In this document: piece after piece, positions 19,340 to 27,827 of the stretch
Layout of the letters: each line of letters begins with the position of its first letter
Numbering within the stretch: the first letter of the stretch is position 1
Assembly: GCA_004295015.1 (NCBI GenBank)
Contig: SHNE01000021.1
Coordinates: 89,831-153,830 of the forward strand
DNA from: Bacteroidota bacterium
GTDB lineage: Bacteria > Bacteroidota > Bacteroidia > AKYH767-A > 2013-40CM-41-45
DNA length: 64,000 bases
Direction: 5' to 3'
Notes under the pieces: generated by a model
The model's database searches: none
The model's input: the letters and a program-made list of their open reading frames with translations, nothing else
What the model was told of the DNA's origin: nothing
Position numbers and translations under genes: made by a program

Positions 19340-20077
19340 ATGCACACAGGCCTGAACTTAACAATTGATATAGGTAACACAAGCACCAATATTCTCCTGT
19401 TTGACAAGGATGTTGTTATCTTGCGGAGGAAGGTTAAGTCATTGGATGTAAAGCTTATCGAGCGTATTGTTCGAAAGCATAAACCTGTGCGGTCTATCAT
19501 CTGTTCTGTGGCTAAAACACCCTCAGCGGTCAGAAAATTCCTTTCAAATAATACGGCTTATTTAGAGCTGAATATTGATGTTGGCTTTCCTGTCAAAGTG
19601 AACTATAAAACGCCGCAGTCTCTTGGCCTCGATCGTCTTGCAGGAATCATAGGAGCGGCAAAATTATTCAAGGGAAAGAGCGTTCTGGTTATCGATTTGG
19701 GTACTTGTATCAAATATGATTTTCTGACGAGCAAGCGTGCCTATATCGGTGGTAGTATTAGCCCCGGTTTACGTATGAGATTGAGTGCTTTACATCATTA
19801 TACTGAAAAGCTACCGCTTCTGGAACCTGAAAATATAAGAGACTTTGTAGGCAGGAGTACCAAGACGTCCATGCTTAGTGGCGTACAGACAGGTATTCTG
19901 GCAGAAATGGAGGGCTTCATTTCAAGGTATAAAAAAAGGTATGGTTCAATAAAAATTATACTAAGCGGAGGAGATGCCGGACGTTTTGAAGGACAACTAA
20001 AAATACCCATCTTTGCCGCCCCGGATTTGGTATGTATCGGGCTTAATGAAATCTTAAATTTTAATGCAAAGAATTAG
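19340..20077 (+). CDS. coaX: Type III pantothenate kinase
   Basis: Catalyses the first step of coenzyme A synthesis, ATP-dependent phosphorylation of pantothenate. CoaX motifs: DIGNTSTNILLFD near the N-terminus (phosphate loop), GLDRLAGIIGA, VIDLGTCIKYDFL (catalytic Asp region) and GGSISPGLRMR. The start is set at ATG 19340, which places DIGNT near residue 9 as in the family and gives 245 residues; ATG 19292 would add 16 residues with no counterpart. It overlaps the next gene by 14 bases, so the two are probably translated from one mRNA. Confidence 0.93.
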   Translation: MHTGLNLTIDIGNTSTNILLFDKDVVILRRKVKSLDVKLIERIVRKHKPVRSIICSVAKTPSAVRKFLSNNTAYLELNIDVGFPVKVNYKTPQSLGLDRLAGIIGAAKLFKGKSVLVIDLGTCIKYDFLTSKRAYIGGSISPGLRMRLSALHHYTEKLPLLEPENIRDFVGRSTKTSMLSGVQTGILAEMEGFISRYKKRYGSIKIILSGGDAGRFEGQLKIPIFAAPDLVCIGLNEILNFNAKN

Positions 20078-21557
20078 AAAGTATTTTCTCCATCTCATGC
20101 TCCTTTCCGGAGTTCTTTTCTGTCAGGAAGCATTTTCCCAGAACTCATCAACTTCACCTTATTCCAGGTATGGAATTGGTGACTTGCTTTTTTCAGGTTT
20201 TGCAAAGAATCTTGGAATGGGTGGAATTGGTCAAGGACTCAACCAAGGTCTGTACCTCAATCCGATTAATCCGGCAAGTTATTCCTCTTTGTGGCTCACC
20301 ACATATGAAGCCGGTATTCAACTTAGCACTGCTGAATTAGCTACAAAACAGCTAAGTCAAAATGTCAACACAGCTGCTCTTGGATATTTTGCTTTCGGTT
20401 TCCCTGTTAAAACTCAAAAATGGGGAATGGGATTCGGACTCCTTCCATACAGTAATGTTGGTTATTCTGTTGAAGAATACAAATCAGAAAATTTATTGAT
20501 CCCCGAGAATCATACGTTCAAAGGGTCGGGCGGACTCAATCAATTTTATTTAACGAATGGATTTGCTCTAACGAAAAATTTCAGTGCAGGACTTACCGCT
20601 TCTTATTTGTTTGGTGTAATTAATCAGGATCGTCGTGTAGAATTTTTTGATGCGGCGTATTTCAATACTAATATTTCGAATGCAAATTCACTTGGCTGGT
20701 TCCATTTCAATTTGGGTCTCCAGTATACATTCGACAGTCTTCGTATTGCTCCGTCTGATTCGATTCGCTCCTTTAATGAAAAAATTAAAACAGATAAAGA
20801 CTCATTAAAAAAACTGGATGTAATCATTGCCACACAAACCGATGGTGAAGACAAATCGCAAATGCTCATCCAACGTTCGACACTTGATTCGACGATTCTT
20901 GCAAATTTATCAGCTCGTGATCTGGTGAAGATCAGATCGGCGAAAAGCAATTGGAATCTTAACTTCGGATTGACTTTTGCTCCGGCCTCGAATTTGAGAG
21001 GGCGGCAATCTGTACTCGCATATAATTTCAGGTATGTAGATCCTACCAAAAGGGATCAGGTGGTCATTCGGGATACAATCCAAAACACCAGTGGTGTAAA
21101 AGGAGAAGTGCATTTGCCTGTGAGTGCCGGTTTTGGTTTTTCGATGACCAAAGGAAACCGATGGTTGTTTGGTGCAGATTTTTCTTTGCAGCAGTGGAGT
21201 GATTATACCTACTTCGGGCAATCCGATTCACTTGTGGATAGCTGGAAAGTAAGTGTAGGGGGACAGTTTACCCCGAACGATAGGTCAATCAAGTCGTATT
21301 GGAAACAGGTTCAGTATCGAGCCGGTATTCATTATGCAAAATCTTTTCTCGATCTGAATGGTGAGCATCTTGAAGAGATGGGCGCTTCGCTCGGTCTTGG
21401 TTTTCCGGTTCGCCGTGCCGGAACAACGGCTCACCTTTCAGCAGAGTTTGGTAAGCGTGGAACCCTTCAGAATAATCTGATAGAAGAAAAATATTTCCGT
21501 TTAACAATTGGATTTACCTTGAATGATCGCTGGTTTATTAAACCAAAGTATGATTAA
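20064..21557 (+). CDS. Outer-membrane beta-barrel protein (OmpP1/FadL-like)
   Basis: A 497-residue protein with a clear signal peptide (HLMLLSGVLFCQEAFSQN). It is followed by NSSTSPYSRYGIGDLLFSG and LGMGGIGQGL, motifs common at the N-terminus of Bacteroidota barrel proteins, and by many alternating amphipathic strands. A charged insert lies near residues 225-285 (KIKTDKDSLKKLD). The C-terminus ends in barrel-like strands (FRLTIGFTLNDRWFIKPKYD). The transported substance is unknown. It overlaps coaX by 14 bases. Confidence 0.8.
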   Translation: MQRIRKYFLHLMLLSGVLFCQEAFSQNSSTSPYSRYGIGDLLFSGFAKNLGMGGIGQGLNQGLYLNPINPASYSSLWLTTYEAGIQLSTAELATKQLSQNVNTAALGYFAFGFPVKTQKWGMGFGLLPYSNVGYSVEEYKSENLLIPENHTFKGSGGLNQFYLTNGFALTKNFSAGLTASYLFGVINQDRRVEFFDAAYFNTNISNANSLGWFHFNLGLQYTFDSLRIAPSDSIRSFNEKIKTDKDSLKKLDVIIATQTDGEDKSQMLIQRSTLDSTILANLSARDLVKIRSAKSNWNLNFGLTFAPASNLRGRQSVLAYNFRYVDPTKRDQVVIRDTIQNTSGVKGEVHLPVSAGFGFSMTKGNRWLFGADFSLQQWSDYTYFGQSDSLVDSWKVSVGGQFTPNDRSIKSYWKQVQYRAGIHYAKSFLDLNGEHLEEMGASLGLGFPVRRAGTTAHLSAEFGKRGTLQNNLIEEKYFRLTIGFTLNDRWFIKPKYD

Positions 21558-21649
21558 TGGTCATTTCGGGAACCTTACGTCGAACCGGAATTACAGTCTT
21601 ATTTTTTTAATTCCCTGACAGATTTTTTCGTAATAACTAAGTCTTCAAG

Positions 21650-22702
21650 ATGAATGACAAGTCAAAATTAAGAGTATCAATTTGGCTGTACACAGGTTGT
21701 TTCCTGATTTTTTTAATGGTGGTTATCGGTGGTATCACAAGACTTACCGGATCAGGTTTGTCAATAACCGAATGGAAACCGATTATGGGAAGTGTGCCGC
21801 CTTTAAACGATCATGACTGGCAAATTGCTTTTGAAAAATATCAACAGATACCACAGTTTCAGAAAATAAATGCTCATTTTGAATTGGAGGATTTCAAATC
21901 CATTTACTGGTGGGAATTTATTCATCGTCAGTTGGGTCGTTTGATTGGTTTGGTTTTCCTCATCCCATTCCTCTATTTTTTATTGACTAAGCAGTTGGAT
22001 AGGGTGACCATTCGAAAAGCCTTGTTTCTGTTTTTGCTCGGAGCATTGCAAGGTTTTCTTGGTTGGTTTATGGTGAGCAGTGGTTTAGCAGATCGAACCA
22101 GCGTAAGCCATATTCGTCTTGCTATTCATCTGGTAACTGCTTTTGTCACGTTTGGATTTACCTTTTGGTATGCGCTGGAGCTAAGCAGGCCTGTTTCAAA
22201 AGAAGCGAATAATGCTGCTACCGGAATGATCAATTTAATTTTTTCGATATTGATAATTCAGATTGTCTATGGTGCATTTGTTGCAGGCATGCATGCAGGA
22301 AAAATGTATAATACATTTCCATTGATGGATGGTCAAATACTTCCAACCGGAATGTCAACCCTGGAGCCTCAGGTTATGAACTTGCTCAATAATCCTGTTG
22401 CCGTGCAATTTATCCACAGACTATTTGCTTACGTATTGCTTTTTCTCATTGCAAAAGTGTGGTGGAATTCCCGTAAGTTGAGGATGAATCTAAGTCAACG
22501 AAATGCGATGAACATTGTTCTGCTTGCAGTATGTGTCCAGTTTTTACTTGGGGTATTAACACTCCTTACAAAAGTTGAAATCACACTTGCTTTACTACAT
22601 CAGGTGGGTGCCTTCTTTCTCTTCAGCTCTATGATTTATTTACTATTTCAATTCAGGAGCGATCCTAAACATTCTTCAGAGCTGCATGCAGGAAGAAATT
22701 AG
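21650..22702 (+). CDS. ctaA: Heme A synthase (COX15/CtaA family)
   Basis: An integral membrane enzyme oxidising heme O to heme A for cytochrome c oxidase, which indicates aerobic respiration. It has 350 residues and eight expected membrane helices. Family motifs: GGITRLTGSGLSITEWKP at the N-terminus, EFIHRQLGR, HIRLAIHL, QFIHRLFAY and LLHQVGAFF, supplying the conserved His residues that bind heme. The length fits the COX15-like (proteobacterial/eukaryotic) type. It overlaps the convergent neighbour by 4 bases. No oxidase subunits lie in the window. Confidence 0.95.
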   Translation: MNDKSKLRVSIWLYTGCFLIFLMVVIGGITRLTGSGLSITEWKPIMGSVPPLNDHDWQIAFEKYQQIPQFQKINAHFELEDFKSIYWWEFIHRQLGRLIGLVFLIPFLYFLLTKQLDRVTIRKALFLFLLGALQGFLGWFMVSSGLADRTSVSHIRLAIHLVTAFVTFGFTFWYALELSRPVSKEANNAATGMINLIFSILIIQIVYGAFVAGMHAGKMYNTFPLMDGQILPTGMSTLEPQVMNLLNNPVAVQFIHRLFAYVLLFLIAKVWWNSRKLRMNLSQRNAMNIVLLAVCVQFLLGVLTLLTKVEITLALLHQVGAFFLFSSMIYLLFQFRSDPKHSSELHAGRN

Positions 22703-23505
22703 AGAGCGATCCTGTAACCGATACCGATAATCCATTCCAGCGCAAAAAAGGAATGATTGGCCTTCGCTTCATCAACTGCCAGGACGTCTACATAATTAGC
22801 CCAAACTCCTTTAAATCCTGTTTCAATAAAAAAATGTTTGCCCGGTTCATAGCGGAGGTTTGCCTCGGCGCCAACAATGTATCCGGCAACATGGTACTTA
22901 TTATTCTGACGCACTCCCATAATTGAAACATCACTTTGTGGCACTACAATTCCTGCTCCGGGTTTTACAACCCCCTGCAGAACATGTTTTCCATTTCGAC
23001 TCACCAATAGTTGATCACGCCACATGAGACTAAGCATAATAAAATTTGCTCCATTGGTATGCTCGAACTGAATAAAGTTTCTTGAAAGGCTGGTATCTTT
23101 ATCGAGGTATACGTCATGAATGGATCCACTTATCCGTACAACCTGATCTTGAATCATGATGTATTTAGCATGGTCAAAACTTCCTTCTATACCCAGTTTC
23201 CCATTTTTAAAATAATAACCAAATCGATATATAAACTGAGGTATAGATATATCCTTATTGAATAGCTCATCAAAATTGGGACGATCTTCGGCACTAACTT
23301 TATGAAGAGTAAAATCGTAAGGATCTTTGCCGCTGTTCTTAAAATGAATATCACTTTTAGAAAACCAATCTTTATTATATCCCCATGTAAAATAAAATGT
23401 ACCTTTTTGCCTTGAGGTTTTTTTGTCGGAAGATAAATCCTGGCTGAACACGTTTTGACTTGAGAATACTATCAAAACGAATAGATAAAGTTTTTGACGC
23501 ATCAT
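22699..23505 (-). CDS. Uncharacterised exported protein, probable outer-membrane barrel
   Basis: A 268-residue protein with a signal peptide (MMRQKLYLFVLIVFSSQNVFSQ) followed by strand-rich sequence typical of small barrels (GTFYFTWGYNKDWFS, FIQFEHTNGANFIMLSLMW) and a final strand WIIGIGYRIAL. Function unknown. It starts 51 bases after the gldE-gldD stop on the same strand, so it may be the last gene of that unit. It overlaps ctaA at the 3' end. Confidence 0.75.
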   Translation of the reverse strand: MMRQKLYLFVLIVFSSQNVFSQDLSSDKKTSRQKGTFYFTWGYNKDWFSKSDIHFKNSGKDPYDFTLHKVSAEDRPNFDELFNKDISIPQFIYRFGYYFKNGKLGIEGSFDHAKYIMIQDQVVRISGSIHDVYLDKDTSLSRNFIQFEHTNGANFIMLSLMWRDQLLVSRNGKHVLQGVVKPGAGIVVPQSDVSIMGVRQNNKYHVAGYIVGAEANLRYEPGKHFFIETGFKGVWANYVDVLAVDEAKANHSFFALEWIIGIGYRIAL

Positions 23506-23556
23506 TTGTAATTGGGAGAGATCAAACTATTTTTTGAACGATCTGTTTAGTGTTAT

Positions 23557-25545
23557 TTATTTTGTTGCCGGTTTTTTTTGATTGGAAGGCAAATTTTTCC
23601 AGCGGAAACTTTCAAGTAAATGTCGAATGTCCTGTTCCACAAAATTCAAGACCGGCGCCAGAGAATCCGGATTAGGCGGTGCATAGAAGTATAAGGATGC
23701 CCTTACAAAATTCTTTGTACTATCTGTCAGGTAGAACTGTAAAGCAGAGGCGGCACTTCCCTTTACGTGAAAGATGGTGCCATACTTCTTAGAGATTGGA
23801 TCAGTGAGAACCTCTTCTTCAATTCCACTTGCTTTGCTGATGTGTTTCATCGACAAATTCCTGCTGTCTTCTATAAGTTTTGGCAGGTTTTTTTCCAGTT
23901 CCTTGTAGCTTAGATACAATGTACCCTTAAACGGCGTGAACTCAACATTTACCCAGCAAGCTTCTGCTAGAGGTGAGGGATCCGGTACGACCTGCGCATA
24001 GCTTGGAATATCAAATGAAAATGGGCAGGAAGGTTCATTATATTCCACATATTTTTTATCAGGCATTTCAATTCTGAAATAACCACGAGGTTTAGGAATA
24101 TAATCCTGATCACAACCGGATAAAGTGATCATGAACAGAAGAGGGAGAAGTATCAGCGGAAGATTAAATTTTGACGATTCGGAATTCTCGTCTTCGGGCA
24201 TTGAAGGCAGACTGATTTTCACTCGTTTTATTTTTTTTCGATCAGCCGATTCAATAGTAAACCTTATGTTATTATAGGTAATTACCTCATTGCGATGAGG
24301 AATTCCACCTTTTAGTTCAAGTAATAATCCTGCCAGTGTATCAGCCTGTTCTTCGGAATTAGTTTCAAGAAGCTTCCGGTCAATTTCCATGACCCTGTAA
24401 AGATCATTGAGAAGAACTTTTCCTTCAAAAACAAAATTATTGTCATCAAGCTTTGAATAACTTAGTTCTTCGTCATCGTACTCGTCATTGATTTCACCAA
24501 CTATTTCTTCCAGAATATCCTCGAGCGTCACAATTCCTGATGAACCGCCATATTCATCAATAACAATTGCCAGGTGAATCTTCTTTTCCTGGAATTCCTG
24601 TAACAGATCATTAATTTTTTTACTCTCAGGAACAAAATATGCAGGGCGAAGCAGTTTCAGCCAATCAAAGGAGCTGTCATTTTCACGATCAATATATGGT
24701 AAGAGATCCTTGATGTATAAAACTCCAATAACCGAGTCCAGGGAGTTTTCAAAAACAGGTAATCTTGAATATTTATTTTCCACAATCACCGGCAATATAT
24801 CGGTAAAGCTGAGATCCTTATCGAAAGCAACCACATCCATCCGTGGTTTCATGATCTGTTTGACGTCGATGTTTCCAAAGCGGGCGATACCTTTGAGGAT
24901 CATTTTTTCTTCTTCGGGTGTATTCTTGTCCGAAGTGATCTCTATGGCGTGTGTAAGTTCATCGGCTGAGACATCATATCCTTTCATCACTATTCGCTTA
25001 TCGACAAATGAGCTTGAAGCAACAAGAATGGAGCTGAATGGCCTGAATAGTTTGTCGGTAATGTAAACAGCAAAAGAACTCATCTTAGAAAAGCTGATAG
25101 CATTTTTCGTTGCCCATACCTTTGGCATTACCTCACAGAAAAGTACAATTACAAATGTTAATGCAACAACCTGAATTGTGAAACCCAATATTTCATGTTC
25201 ATTGAAATTAAAAATCTGTTGAATAAGCAGTGAGCTGATAACTACAATGGAAATATTAATAAAATTTACAGCAATTAATAATGTGGCAAGCAAGCGCTTC
25301 GGCCTTTCCATTAATTTATAAACCAATCTTTCTGAACTAACCTGACTTTCCTTCAATTGAAACAACTCACTCACGCTTATTGCGAAGAAAGCAGTTTCAG
25401 CACCTGAATAAAACGCTGAGAGCAGAAGGCACACAAAGAGGACGAAAATCTCTATAAAGAAACTCAGGCCGAAAGTAAAAGAGGGTTGGAGAAAGGAAGA
25501 TGAATCTTCGAGAAGAAATAAAAGACTACAACTGCCAGGGTCCAC
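23557..25545 (-). CDS. gldE-gldD: GldE-GldD in-frame fusion (gliding motility)
   Basis: A 662-residue protein joining two genes that are normally separate. Residues 1-190 form a DUF21/CNNM membrane region, 200-350 two CBS domains (KDLLPYIDR, IDEYGGSSGIVTLEDILEE) and 365-445 a CorC/HlyC domain: this is GldE. A hydrophobic segment with lipobox LSGC follows (Cys at about 478), then a GldD domain (GYFRIEMPDKKYVEY, PSCPFSFDIPSYA) to the end. GldD is a periplasmic lipoprotein needed for gliding and T9SS function in Flavobacterium. No stop separates the halves; an in-frame ATG at 24201 (residue 449) could serve as an internal GldD start. The start codon is GTG 25545. Order mutY-ssb-gldE-gldD is as in relatives. 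Confidence 0.88.
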   Translation of the reverse strand: MDPGSCSLLFLLEDSSSFLQPSFTFGLSFFIEIFVLFVCLLLSAFYSGAETAFFAISVSELFQLKESQVSSERLVYKLMERPKRLLATLLIAVNFINISIVVISSLLIQQIFNFNEHEILGFTIQVVALTFVIVLFCEVMPKVWATKNAISFSKMSSFAVYITDKLFRPFSSILVASSSFVDKRIVMKGYDVSADELTHAIEITSDKNTPEEEKMILKGIARFGNIDVKQIMKPRMDVVAFDKDLSFTDILPVIVENKYSRLPVFENSLDSVIGVLYIKDLLPYIDRENDSSFDWLKLLRPAYFVPESKKINDLLQEFQEKKIHLAIVIDEYGGSSGIVTLEDILEEIVGEINDEYDDEELSYSKLDDNNFVFEGKVLLNDLYRVMEIDRKLLETNSEEQADTLAGLLLELKGGIPHRNEVITYNNIRFTIESADRKKIKRVKISLPSMPEDENSESSKFNLPLILLPLLFMITLSGCDQDYIPKPRGYFRIEMPDKKYVEYNEPSCPFSFDIPSYAQVVPDPSPLAEACWVNVEFTPFKGTLYLSYKELEKNLPKLIEDSRNLSMKHISKASGIEEEVLTDPISKKYGTIFHVKGSAASALQFYLTDSTKNFVRASLYFYAPPNPDSLAPVLNFVEQDIRHLLESFRWKNLPSNQKKPATK

Positions 25546-25570
25546 GTGTGATTAAAGGATTAGGGAAATA

Positions 25571-25614
25571 AATAAAAATCCGGATGCAAAGATATAAATA
25601 TTTTGCATCCGGAT
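25571..25614 (-). terminator. Terminator of ssb, overlapping the gldE-gldD promoter
   Basis: A 13-bp perfect stem (ATCCGGATGCAAA at 25578-25590, TTTGCATCCGGAT at 25602-25614) with an 11-nt loop is followed on the minus strand by TTTTTATTTATTT. Confidence 0.8.
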
Positions 25615-25617
25615 AAA
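25587..25617 (-). promoter_or_regulatory. gldE-gldD: Promoter of gldE-gldD inside the ssb terminator hairpin
   Basis: On the minus strand, TTTA (25614-25617), 19 bases, then TATCTTTG (25587-25594), an exact -7 match. The -7 box spans the loop and the distal arm of the ssb terminator. The predicted leader before GTG 25545 is about 38 bases. Confidence 0.6.
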
Positions 25618-25627
25618 TCGTTAATTT

Positions 25628-26041
25628 TCAAAATGGTAGGTCGTCTGATGTGGCAGGCAGTGGTGCGTCAACTGAGGCATTTTCAGGGACTTTGCTTTCC
25701 TGCTCATCATGTCTTGGGCCTCCAAGGAGAGTCATGTTGTCGGCAATAATTTCAGTGAACCATTTTTTATTGCTTTCTTCTCCATAGGATCGTGTTCGTA
25801 TCTTGCCTTCAATATAGACCTTATTGCCTTTTCGAACCCATTTTTCTGCAACCTCTGCGAGACCTCGCCACATAACGACATTGTGCCACTCCGTTTGTTC
25901 AATTTTTTGTCCCTCTTTATTCTTGTAAGATTCAGAGGTTGCCAGCGGAAATTTAGCAACAGCTACTCCGCCTTCCAGATAACGTACCTCGGGGTCTTTT
26001 CCGACATTCCCGATCAGGATAACTTTGTTTACACCACTCAT
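25628..26041 (-). CDS. ssb: Single-stranded DNA-binding protein
   Basis: SSB coats single-stranded DNA in replication, repair and recombination and recruits partners through its C-terminal tip. The 137-residue protein has an OB fold (GVNKVILIGNVGKDPEVRY, TEWHNVVMWRGLAEVAEKWV, GNKVYIEGKIRTRSY) to about residue 105, then a short linker, then the acidic tip DDLPF, which matches the usual DDIPF-like end. It lies between mutY and gldE, the conserved Bacteroidota arrangement, but has its own promoter and terminator. Confidence 0.97.
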   Translation of the reverse strand: MSGVNKVILIGNVGKDPEVRYLEGGVAVAKFPLATSESYKNKEGQKIEQTEWHNVVMWRGLAEVAEKWVRKGNKVYIEGKIRTRSYGEESNKKWFTEIIADNMTLLGGPRHDEQESKVPENASVDAPLPATSDDLPF

Positions 26042-26164
26042 GGTTTTGTTTTTTTTAATTGGTTAATAATATTTTAAATAATCAGACGAAGCCTTTTGGA
26101 TGAATAAATTTTCTCCTCCGTTCCTCTCGTCTCATCATTCATTTGTTTCGATGAATGACGGGGG

Positions 26165-26172
26165 CAAATGTA
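26165..26172 (-). promoter_or_regulatory. Candidate ssb promoter -7 box with long leader hairpin
   Basis: TACATTTG on the minus strand is an exact TAnnTTTG match, with a T-rich -33 region about 20 bases upstream. The leader to the ssb ATG would be about 120 bases and contains an 8-bp hairpin (TCATTCAT / ATGAATGA, 26135-26158). I see no gene in 26042-26316. Confidence 0.45.
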
Positions 26173-26316
26173 TGACCCGGATTGAAAGAGTAAAAACTGT
26201 ATATGTAGGTTCTTTTTTGCAACCCGGGAAAGGTAAATATACGAAAAAATCCCGCTGTCTTCCAGCAAAAAGGAAATCGTAAACGATGATAGTCCTGAAT
26301 ATTTTAAGAACAATCA

Positions 26317-27381
26317 TTAAGATTTTTCCCTGAGATTCTCTTCCTGCATGTATCTGTCAATGAGTCTGGGCAGAGCATAGTTTTTAATCTCTGTCTTCCT
26401 TACTTTTTCCCAGCCGGGAGGCACACTGAATTTTTTATCCGGGCAGGATAGCTCAACAAATCGCGTATGCAGCACCTGGTGACTCAGCACATGTTTTCGT
26501 TCTTCTGTTATTTTATGCACCAGTGTCTCACTCCCTTTAAAAATTTTCTTCCACGCCGGACTTTTAATTAATGCTGAATTCGTTAGTTTGGTTTTGGTCT
26601 CTATCAGCGGGTATTCAAAAAGGTTCTGCCATATATCCTTCTCAATTCTCTGTCTTAAATAAATTGATTTGCTATCTCTGATAACGAGATAATAAAAGTA
26701 ACGATTTCGACTGGCTATCTTTTTGTTTTTAACCGGTAGTGTAGTGACTGCGTTATGTTCAAAAGCATAACATGAGCTTTGTAGCGGACACGATTTACAA
26801 TCCGGAGTGCCAGGTTTGCATTGCAAAGCACCGAATTCCATAATTGCCTGGTTAAATTCATGTGGAGGATTGTCGGAGAGCAATTGCGCCGCTATTGTCA
26901 GGAATTCATTTTTTGCTTTTGACGATTGAATGGGAGTGTGAATTCCAAAATACCTGCTGATAAATCTATATACATTTCCATCAAGAACGGGTTTTGGTAA
27001 ATGAAATGCAAAGGAGGAAATAGCTGCAGCAGTATATTCACCTATCCCTTTCAGTTTTATTATTTCATCGTAGCTTGTGGGAAATTTTCCTTTGTGACGA
27101 TTTACTATTTCCTTGGCGGCAGCATGCATGTTTCTTGCCCGGGAATAATATCCGAGTCCTTGCCATAGTTTCAATACTTCTGATTCGGTTGCGGAAGCAA
27201 GGCGTTTGACTGTAGGAAATTTTTTAATGAACTTCAGGTAGTAGGACGTTCCTTGTTCAACCCGAGTTTGCTGCAGCACAACTTCAGAAATCCAAATAAA
27301 ATATGGATTCTTGGTATTTCTCCAGGGAAGATCTCTCTTATTGGATCTGTACCAGTTTATGATTGTCGCTGCAGTATTCAC
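26317..27381 (-). CDS. mutY: A/G-specific adenine glycosylase
   Basis: Removes adenine mispaired with 8-oxoguanine. It has 354 residues. The catalytic domain has Glu33 in SEVVLQQTRV, helix-hairpin-helix LKGIGEYTAAAI and catalytic Asp134 in PVLDGNVYRF. The 4Fe-4S cluster Cys are 188, 195, 198 and 204 (C-x6-C-x2-C-x5-C). The C-terminal third is a NUDIX-like 8-oxoG recognition domain. It faces away from the AT-hook and hup genes across a 446-base gap and heads the mutY-ssb-gldE-gldD block. Confidence 0.96.
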   Translation of the reverse strand: MNTAATIINWYRSNKRDLPWRNTKNPYFIWISEVVLQQTRVEQGTSYYLKFIKKFPTVKRLASATESEVLKLWQGLGYYSRARNMHAAAKEIVNRHKGKFPTSYDEIIKLKGIGEYTAAAISSFAFHLPKPVLDGNVYRFISRYFGIHTPIQSSKAKNEFLTIAAQLLSDNPPHEFNQAIMEFGALQCKPGTPDCKSCPLQSSCYAFEHNAVTTLPVKNKKIASRNRYFYYLVIRDSKSIYLRQRIEKDIWQNLFEYPLIETKTKLTNSALIKSPAWKKIFKGSETLVHKITEERKHVLSHQVLHTRFVELSCPDKKFSVPPGWEKVRKTEIKNYALPRLIDRYMQEENLREKS

Positions 27382-27827
27382 GTGAATGTTATTTTCTTCC
27401 CAAAGATCACAATTAATCCTTGTAATCTTGAATTTTTACTTCAATCGAATTATTAATACCTATACTTAGATGTTTATTTTTTAGTTATTTAAGGTTTGAC
27501 TTGTTTTTCTTAAACATTATGTAAAAGGGAATTGCAATTTGAATTCTGCTAATCAATTGTTCTATTGATTCTTTAAGAATATAAATTAGAATTGAATCGA
27601 TTGGATTTAACTATGATCACTCAGCTTTTCTTTGTAGAATAATTTATATTAATTAATTTTATCAAAATTCCGGTTGCCAAAACAAATGACTGCGACCTTT
27701 GTTATCGGAATATTATCTTAACGATTACCGGGGTATAATTCCAGACTTCATTTAACAAACGGAATCAATACCTAGTATTGTCATCTGAAAAATTTTATTT
27801 TTATATGTATAACTCTCAAAATTAAAA
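27382..27827. other. Divergent intergenic region between mutY and the AT-hook gene
   Basis: AT-rich, with no gene seen. Possible -7 boxes, each with one mismatch: GATCTTTG on the minus strand (27401-27408) for mutY; on the plus strand GACCTTTG (27694-27701, with TTG 17 bases upstream) and TAGTATTG (27773-27780) for the AT-hook gene. The long AT tracts are also plausible AT-hook binding sites, which would permit autoregulation; this is inference. Confidence 0.4.
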
